NCBI GenBank assembly: GCA_947628325.1
Contig: CANQZL010000055.1
Span: 1-9,191 of the forward strand
Direction of reading: 5' to 3'
Origin: an uncultured Bacilli bacterium
Lineage (GTDB): Bacteria > Bacillota_I > Bacilli_A > RF39 > UBA660
DNA: 9,191 nucleotides
The notes beneath the pieces are model-generated. The model searched no databases. It was not told the origin of the DNA and saw only the letters and a program-made list of their open reading frames with translations. The position numbers and the translations under genes were made by a program. Of this stretch, positions 4,403 to 9,191 are shown piece after piece. How positions within the stretch are numbered: position 1 is the first letter of the stretch; every line of letters begins with the position of its first letter.

Positions 4403-7027
4403 ATGAACTATTATAGTAATTCGATAGATGAAGTATTAGATAACTTTCATAGTAGTAAAGATGGTCTTAGTGAAAAGAAAGCTTCAGATTTTTTAGAAAA
4501 ATATGGTAAAAATGAATTACCTAAAGCTAAGAAAGAAAGTATCTTAAAATTATTTTTATCGCAGTTTGAAAATCCTATTGAGTTAATTTTAGTTGTAACA
4601 GTAATCTTGTCTTTTGTCGCAAATGAAGTAATTGATGCCATAGCTTTAATATTTATTATTTTAGTAGATGTAACAATGGGTACTGTTGAAGAATGGCGAG
4701 CTAGAAAAGATGCCGAAAGTTTAATAAATATGATAAAAGTTACATCAAGAGTAATTAGAAATGGTAAAGAAAGAGAAATTGATTCATCTTTAATTGTTGT
4801 CGGAGACATTATTTTACTTGAAAGTGGAGATAAGATAAGTGCTGATGCTAGAATTATTGAGTGTCATAACTTTCAAGTTGATGAATCAGCTTTAACTGGA
4901 GAGAGCATAGGAGTCGTTAAGACTAATGAAACATTACTTAATGATACTCCTCTTGCTGAAAGAAAAAATATGATATATGCAGGTACTTCTGTAATAACAG
5001 GACGTGCTAAAGCAATAGTTGTTGGAACTTCTGTTAATACTGAAATAGGTCGTATTGCTGATAAAGTAACAAATACGAAAGAAGAAAAATCACCTCTTAC
5101 TATTAGAACTGAAAAATTTTCTAAACAAATTAGTATTATCATTATTATTGTCGCTATAATAACTACTATTGTTTTAATAGTTAAAGGCTACCAGATAAAT
5201 GAAATATTTTTATGTGTTATAGCATTGTCGGTTTCAGCTATGCCAGAAGGATTACCATTAGCATTAACAATGGCTCTTACTATAGCTTCAAAAAGAATGG
5301 CTAAGAAAAATGTTATAGTAAAAAAATTAAATGCTGTAGAATCATTAGGGAGCTGTACTGTTATAGCTTCTGATAAAACGGGAACTCTTACGGTAAATGA
5401 ACAAACAGCCAAAGAAATAGTTACTGAAAATGGTGATGTCTTTACAATAACTGGTACAGGTTATAATGATAATGGAGTAGTTAAAGCTACTAAAGGAGCT
5501 GATTTAAAAAAAGCTTATGACATAGCTTTATTAGGAGCTATAAATAATGAGGCTCATCTTGAGAAAAAAGATGGTGAATGGGTATCATTTGGTGATTCTA
5601 TCGACATAGCTTTTCTAAGTTTAGCTAAAAAAATGAAAGTAGAAAAGGATTTAGAAAATATTGAAATATTAGAGATAATCCCTTATGAATCAGAAAATCA
5701 ATATTCAGCTGTCTTTTACAAAAAAAATAATGAAATTTATTGTACAGTTAAAGGTTCTTTAGAAAAAGTTATGGCATTTTCTAAAGATAGTAGAAAATAT
5801 TATGAACAAAATGAGCAATTGACTGGCAAAGGATATCGTGTTATTGCTTTAGCTGATGGTAAAGTAAAAGGAACAACTAAAGAAGATATTAAGAAACTAG
5901 ATTTTGCTGGAATGGTTGCTTTTATCGATCCTATTAGGGAAGAAGTAAAACATTCTTTAGTTGAATGCAAAGAAGCGGGTATAAAAGTTGTTATGATAAC
6001 AGGAGATCATCCTTTAACAGCTTATGCGATTGCTAAAGACTTAGGTCTTTGCAAAAATTCTGAAGAAGTTGCAACGGGCAAAGATGTTGAAAAATATCTT
6101 GAACAAGGTGAGGAAGCCTTTGATGAGTTTGTTAAAAAAATTCGTGTTTTCTCCAGAGTCACACCAATGGATAAATTAGAAATTGTTAATTCTTTTAAAA
6201 GACAAGGTGAATTTGTTGCTGTTACAGGTGATGGAGTAAATGATGCTCCGGCTATAAAATCAGCTAATATAGGTATCGCAATGGGTAGTGGAACTGATGT
6301 TGCTAAAGAAACAGCTTCCATGATTATAGCTGATGATAATTTCACAACAATTGTTGAAGGAATAAAAGAAGGACGTACAGCATATAGTAATATAAGAAAA
6401 ATAATTTTATTTTTACTAAGTTGTGGTTTTGCTGAAGTATGTTTCTTCCTTCTATCAATAGGATTTGGTTATGATATTCCTCTTGTCGCCATTCAATTAT
6501 TGTGGTTAAATATAGTTACTGATGGTTTACAAGACATAGCTTTATCTTTTGAAAAAACCGAAAAATCAGTAATGAAAGAAAAACCACGAGATACCAAAGA
6601 ATCGTTATTTTCTAAAGACTTAATGATTGAAGTCTCCATCTTGGGCATTACAATAAGTGCAGTAGTCTTTCTTGTTTGGAAATACTTAATGGATAGTAAC
6701 GTCGATATTGTAATATCTAGAGCTATCATAATGATGCTAATGGTCTTCATTCAAAATATCAATGTCTTAAATTGTCGAAGTGAAAAAAGAACTGTCTTTA
6801 AGGAATCCTTACTTGATAACCCATTAATAATAATTACTGTCGTCGGTTCTATTTTACTTCAAGTAATAATGGCGGAAGTACCAATTACGGCAATGTTCTT
6901 AAAAGTTAAACCATTGTCATTTACAACAATTTTAAATTTACTATTACTATCTTTAATTATAATTATTGTCTTTGAATTATATAAATTAATAATTAAAAAA
7001 AAGAAGGATGATGTATTATGGAAATAG
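4403..7027 (+). CDS. P2-type cation-transporting ATPase (Ca2+-ATPase-like)
   Basis: An 874-residue P-type ATPase of full length that pumps a cation, most likely Ca2+, across the membrane using ATP. It has an N-terminal cation-ATPase domain, an actuator loop with TGES (165-168), TM4 with PEGLP (281-285), the phosphorylation site DKTGTLT (324-330, D324), K450 in KGSLE, TGDHP (533-537) and the hinge TGDGVND (608-614). Ten membrane segments are visible: two before the actuator, two flanking PEGLP and six at the C-terminus. Compared with SERCA as I recall it, ligands corresponding to E309 (E282), E771 (E678), N796 (N703), T799 (T706) and D800 (D707) are kept. The N768 position is G675 and the E908 position is Q784, so one of the two Ca2+ sites may be absent. 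Start ATG 4403 follows GAGGTGAT. Its 3' end overlaps the next gene by 10 bases. Expression is probably controlled by leader copy 2. Confidence 0.93.
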   Translation: MNYYSNSIDEVLDNFHSSKDGLSEKKASDFLEKYGKNELPKAKKESILKLFLSQFENPIELILVVTVILSFVANEVIDAIALIFIILVDVTMGTVEEWRARKDAESLINMIKVTSRVIRNGKEREIDSSLIVVGDIILLESGDKISADARIIECHNFQVDESALTGESIGVVKTNETLLNDTPLAERKNMIYAGTSVITGRAKAIVVGTSVNTEIGRIADKVTNTKEEKSPLTIRTEKFSKQISIIIIIVAIITTIVLIVKGYQINEIFLCVIALSVSAMPEGLPLALTMALTIASKRMAKKNVIVKKLNAVESLGSCTVIASDKTGTLTVNEQTAKEIVTENGDVFTITGTGYNDNGVVKATKGADLKKAYDIALLGAINNEAHLEKKDGEWVSFGDSIDIAFLSLAKKMKVEKDLENIEILEIIPYESENQYSAVFYKKNNEIYCTVKGSLEKVMAFSKDSRKYYEQNEQLTGKGYRVIALADGKVKGTTKEDIKKLDFAGMVAFIDPIREEVKHSLVECKEAGIKVVMITGDHPLTAYAIAKDLGLCKNSEEVATGKDVEKYLEQGEEAFDEFVKKIRVFSRVTPMDKLEIVNSFKRQGEFVAVTGDGVNDAPAIKSANIGIAMGSGTDVAKETASMIIADDNFTTIVEGIKEGRTAYSNIRKIILFLLSCGFAEVCFFLLSIGFGYDIPLVAIQLLWLNIVTDGLQDIALSFEKTEKSVMKEKPRDTKESLFSKDLMIEVSILGITISAVVFLVWKYLMDSNVDIVISRAIIMMLMVFIQNINVLNCRSEKRTVFKESLLDNPLIIITVVGSILLQVIMAEVPITAMFLKVKPLSFTTILNLLLLSLIIIIVFELYKLIIKKKKDDVLWK

Positions 7028-7530
7028 AAAAAATTTATACAATTGCTCTTATAATTGCTGGAGTAGCTTTATGTTTTGCTGGCTTTAAATTACAAAAACT
7101 ATTAGCTGCTGTACCATTCTTTATTTTAGGAGCTTATATTGCTGGAAATATTGCTACACGTTATATAGATGAAGCATGGCTTGTAATAGTCTTACAACTT
7201 ATAGCTGGAATAGTCTTAAGTCCTTTAGGATTTAAACTTGAAAAAGTTGCTATTTTAATAGCTGTTTGTTGTTTTACTTATACAACCTTACAACTTCATT
7301 TGCCTGATCTACATGTTGCTGTAAAAATAATAGCTGCTTTATTATGTGGAGGATTATCTTTACTATTCATTAAACCAGTCTTCATTATATGTACATCTTT
7401 TATAGGAGAAGCTTTAATGTATTATGAAGTACCTTTACTAGTTAGTGTTCCTAAGACTGTTTTACTAATTGTAACTTTAATAATAGCAATAGTTGGAATA
7501 ATTGTTCAATTTAAAACTAATAAAGAATAA
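7018..7530 (+). CDS. DUF4203/TMEM198-like integral membrane protein
   Basis: A 170-residue, very hydrophobic protein with about six or seven membrane segments (near residues 5-22, 28-47, 54-70, 76-92, 100-117, 119-137 and 145-164). A short motif recurs after two of them, GFKLQK (22-27) and GFKLEK (71-76), which suggests an internal duplication. The overall pattern resembles the TMEM198/DUF4203 group, whose bacterial members have no established role; the match is from memory and moderate. Start ATG 7018 lies inside the ATPase gene, with GAAGGA (7003-7008) nine bases upstream, so translation is probably coupled. The tight overlap suggests it may assist or modulate the pump, but this is inference. 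It carries no catalytic motif. Confidence 0.75.
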   Translation: MEIEKIYTIALIIAGVALCFAGFKLQKLLAAVPFFILGAYIAGNIATRYIDEAWLVIVLQLIAGIVLSPLGFKLEKVAILIAVCCFTYTTLQLHLPDLHVAVKIIAALLCGGLSLLFIKPVFIICTSFIGEALMYYEVPLLVSVPKTVLLIVTLIIAIVGIIVQFKTNKE

Positions 7531-7577
7531 ATAAGTAAAAAAATAATTTAAGTAGTTAATAAAAAGGAAGTAATTAT

Positions 7578-8303
7578 ATGTTAAGAGAATTTTTTGTTAA
7601 CGAACATCCAAAATTTCTTTTTAAACAATTTGGTTTAATACATAATATATTTATAGGAGCTGTTATAATTGCTTTAGTTATTATTTATCTAAATAGAAAT
7701 AAAATTGCTAAAATACCTGAAAAAAAGTCCAGAAGGATTTTAAAAATAATTGCGATAATATTATTACTTAATATGTTAATTTATACATTTGGTAATTTAT
7801 ATTTTGGTTCTTTTGATTATAAAGAACACTTACCATTGCATTTATGTTTTATTGCTAATTATATGTTTATTTTTGCTCTTTTATTTAACAAAGATAATAT
7901 TTTAAAGATTACTATCTTATTATCTTTTCTAGGTCCAATTCCTGCTATATTATGGCCTAACTTAGTATCAACTATAGATAATTTTAACTTTTGGCAATAT
8001 GTTATTTCCCATCATGTATTTATAAGTGCTAGTTTATTTTCTTATTATGCTTTAGGTTATGAAGTTAAATTTAAAGATTTAGTTAAAACATTTTTCTTAG
8101 TTAATGCTTTAATTCTTATCATGTATCCCTTTAATGTAAAATTTGATATGAATTATATCTTTTCTACTAAGATACCTGATAATGTAACAGCTTTATATCC
8201 TTGGCTTAAATATTTTCCACCAGTGCTAGTCTTAGAAGTAACCGGTTTTATAATAATAGCTTTTGTATATAAATTCATCATATTAGAAAGAAATAATAAG
8301 TAA
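7578..8303 (+). CDS. YwaF/TMEM164-like integral membrane protein (TIGR02206 type)
   Basis: A 241-residue protein with about six or seven membrane segments. The LPLHLC motif (85-90) after a membrane segment, the pair H145-H146, and the C-terminal NYIFSTKIP (192-200) fit the TIGR02206/YwaF family as I recall it, which belongs with TMEM164. Human TMEM164 has been reported as an acyltransferase using a Cys; whether C90 here does similar chemistry is unknown. The start ATG 7578 has AAGGAAG (7564-7570) upstream. It follows the DUF4203-like gene by 47 bases with no visible terminator or convincing promoter, so it is likely the last gene of the pump operon. A terminator lies 16 bases after its stop. 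Confidence 0.8.
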   Translation: MLREFFVNEHPKFLFKQFGLIHNIFIGAVIIALVIIYLNRNKIAKIPEKKSRRILKIIAIILLLNMLIYTFGNLYFGSFDYKEHLPLHLCFIANYMFIFALLFNKDNILKITILLSFLGPIPAILWPNLVSTIDNFNFWQYVISHHVFISASLFSYYALGYEVKFKDLVKTFFLVNALILIMYPFNVKFDMNYIFSTKIPDNVTALYPWLKYFPPVLVLEVTGFIIIAFVYKFIILERNNK

Positions 8304-8318
8304 TTAATAAAAAATATT

Positions 8319-8348
8319 AAAAGGTACTTACAAAGTACTTTTTATTTT
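8319..8348 (+). terminator. Rho-independent terminator of the pump operon
   Basis: AAAAGGTACTT (8319-8329) pairs with AAGTACTTTTT (8333-8343) over 11 bp with a single G-U pair and a 3-base loop, followed by ATTTT. It separates the YwaF-like gene from the DUF1287 gene. Confidence 0.8.
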
Positions 8349-8355
8349 GTATAAT
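8327..8355 (+). promoter_or_regulatory. Probable promoter of the DUF1287 gene
   Basis: A perfect -10 TATAAT (8350-8355) is 17 bp from CTTACA (8327-8332), which matches TTGACA at four of six bases. The -35 box lies within the terminator hairpin of the preceding operon. The start of transcription would be near 8362, giving a very short leader. Confidence 0.5.
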
Positions 8356-8380
8356 TATAATTAGATTAGCTGGTGAAATA

Positions 8381-9103
8381 TTGAAAGAATTAAAAATAAA
8401 TATTAAAAATCATATTATAAAACCATTTTTTCTATTATTAGGAATTATTATTTTTTGCTTAACTATCTTAGGTTTTATGAGTTCTTTTGGTTTAATAAGA
8501 AAAGAATATTATAGTGCTAAAAAATTTAATATTAAAACAATTTATAGTAGTGTTGATTATGATAATGATAAAATAGATGACTATTCAGATTTTCTTCTTG
8601 GAGCTAGAAAAGATGCTTTAAATAAGCCTAAGTATGTTAGTAAATATTATGATAATTCATATCCTCCTGATAATGAAGGAGTATGTACTGACGTAATATG
8701 GCGTGCTTTTAAACATGCTGGTTATTCATTAAGAGACATGGTCGATAATGATATTAAATTACATCCTGAAGATTATCCTGAAGTAATAAATAGAGATAAA
8801 AATATTGATTTTAGAAGAGTTAATAATTTGAATATCTTTTTTTCTAAATATGCTATTACTTTAACAAATGACTATAAGGAAATTGAAAAATGGCAACCTG
8901 GTGACATTGTTATCTTTGAAAATAAACATATTGGAATAGTTTCTGATCGAAGAAATATAAAAGGAATAACTTATATTATTCATAATAATGGTCAATTAGA
9001 AAGAGAACAAGATTATCTAGGTACAGAAGAAGTTACAGCTCATTATCGTTTTGATGCTTCTTTAGTTGACAAAGATATCTTATTTCCTTTTAAAAATCAA
9101 TAA
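8381..9103 (+). CDS. Membrane-anchored DUF1287 protein, NlpC/P60-like putative cell-wall hydrolase
   Basis: A 240-residue protein with an N-terminal membrane anchor (about residues 14-36) and an extracellular domain. An Asp-rich stretch (DYDNDKIDDYSD, 59-70) looks like a calcium-binding loop. It is followed by FLLGARKDA, GVCTDVIWRAF with C102, IDFRRVNNL (142-150), QPGDIV (172-177), HIGIVSD (183-189) and IHNNG (200-204), then HYRF (221-224). This order fits DUF1287 (PF06940; E. coli YijF is a member, as I recall), a branch of the NlpC/P60-like papain fold. C102, H183 and possibly H201 are the likely catalytic residues, and a role in peptidoglycan cleavage is inferred. The start is TTG 8381, because GGTGA (8372-8376) has the same 4-base spacing as in the two leader copies, and the next Met (33) would delete the anchor. 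It appears to be a single-gene unit with its own promoter. Confidence 0.85.
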   Translation: MKELKINIKNHIIKPFFLLLGIIIFCLTILGFMSSFGLIRKEYYSAKKFNIKTIYSSVDYDNDKIDDYSDFLLGARKDALNKPKYVSKYYDNSYPPDNEGVCTDVIWRAFKHAGYSLRDMVDNDIKLHPEDYPEVINRDKNIDFRRVNNLNIFFSKYAITLTNDYKEIEKWQPGDIVIFENKHIGIVSDRRNIKGITYIIHNNGQLEREQDYLGTEEVTAHYRFDASLVDKDILFPFKNQ

Positions 9104-9191
9104 TTATATAAGGAGAAAGGTTGAAAAAAAATAATGACTAAATAAGCATGAAAAAAAGATTTTGAGAAAAATCGCAAAATTATAAATTTAT
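9104..9191 (+). other. Right-edge intergenic stretch with an orphan Shine-Dalgarno
   Basis: AAGGAGAAAGG (9110-9120) is a good ribosome binding site, but the frames behind it are very short: TTG 9121 gives MKKNND then TAA, ATG 9135 gives MTK then TAA, and ATG 9148 gives MKKRF then TGA. A 6 bp hairpin (9158-9163 with 9168-9173, loop GAGA) lacks a T-run. This may be a leader region or the start of a gene beyond the edge; no gene is supported. Confidence 0.4.

Larger units (their letters stand above)
4275..4407 (+). repeat. Duplicated leader element, copy 2
   Basis: Near-identical to 1563-1686, with three substitutions and an extra AGATAATAA tandem unit just downstream of the -10 box. All paired segments of the hairpin, its loop, the GCATACA segment and the Shine-Dalgarno are unchanged. 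Here the element begins 12 bases after the peptidase stop codon and runs into the ATPase start codon. Confidence 0.93.

Noticed and set aside
1563..4407. CRISPR array or insertion sequence explaining the repeats
   Set aside because: Only two copies 2.7 kb apart, no spacers, no transposase and no terminal inverted repeats.
9148..9191. Reading TGA as Trp (code 4), which would open MKKRFW... to the right edge
   Set aside because: All Trp codons in the recognised genes are TGG and no gene needs TGA read-through, so there is no support for a changed code.

Overview
The window is very AT-rich DNA. All recognisable genes lie on the + strand, intergenic gaps are short, and TTG starts occur. Every tryptophan in the recognised genes is written TGG, and every gene of ordinary length ends in TAA or TAG, so the standard bacterial code is assumed. 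Strong GAGGTGAT-type Shine-Dalgarno sites, sigma-A-like promoters and U-tailed hairpins point to a low-GC Firmicute, probably an uncultured gut Bacilli/Mycoplasmatota-type organism. That placement is an inference from style and gene families, not from a marker gene.

Layout. (1) Positions 2-628: the C-terminal part of an unrecognised protein that runs in from the left edge and ends in a terminator hairpin. (2) 716-1567: a 10-TM ArsP_2-type putative heavy-metal exporter with its own promoter. (3) 1563-1686: first copy of a ~125 bp leader element containing a promoter, a hairpin with a U-tract directly before the ribosome binding site, and a possible 16-codon leader ORF. (4) 1682-4262: two overlapping genes, a 64-residue protein of unknown function and a ~797-residue protein with an HECGH zinc-protease motif. 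The tail of the larger protein resembles the anthrax lethal factor peptidase domain. (5) 4275-4407: second, nearly identical copy of the leader. (6) 4403-8303: a P2-type (Ca2+-ATPase-like) cation pump, an overlapping DUF4203-like membrane protein and a YwaF/TMEM164-like membrane protein, closed by a terminator. (7) 8381-9103: a membrane-anchored DUF1287 protein of the NlpC/P60-like type. The last 88 bases hold a Shine-Dalgarno-like site but no supported gene.

The main point of interest is the duplicated leader. It puts the same promoter and attenuator-like structure in front of a putative metallopeptidase pair and of a cation-pump operon. A 7-base segment near the 5' end of the leader is perfectly complementary to the loop of the terminator-like hairpin, and all of these parts are unchanged between copies. 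This suggests a cis-acting RNA switch or translation-coupled attenuator that co-regulates the two units. The two copies also flank the peptidase pair as direct repeats, so the pair looks like a cassette placed between the exporter and the pump operon. Links to metal or calcium homeostasis come from gene context only.
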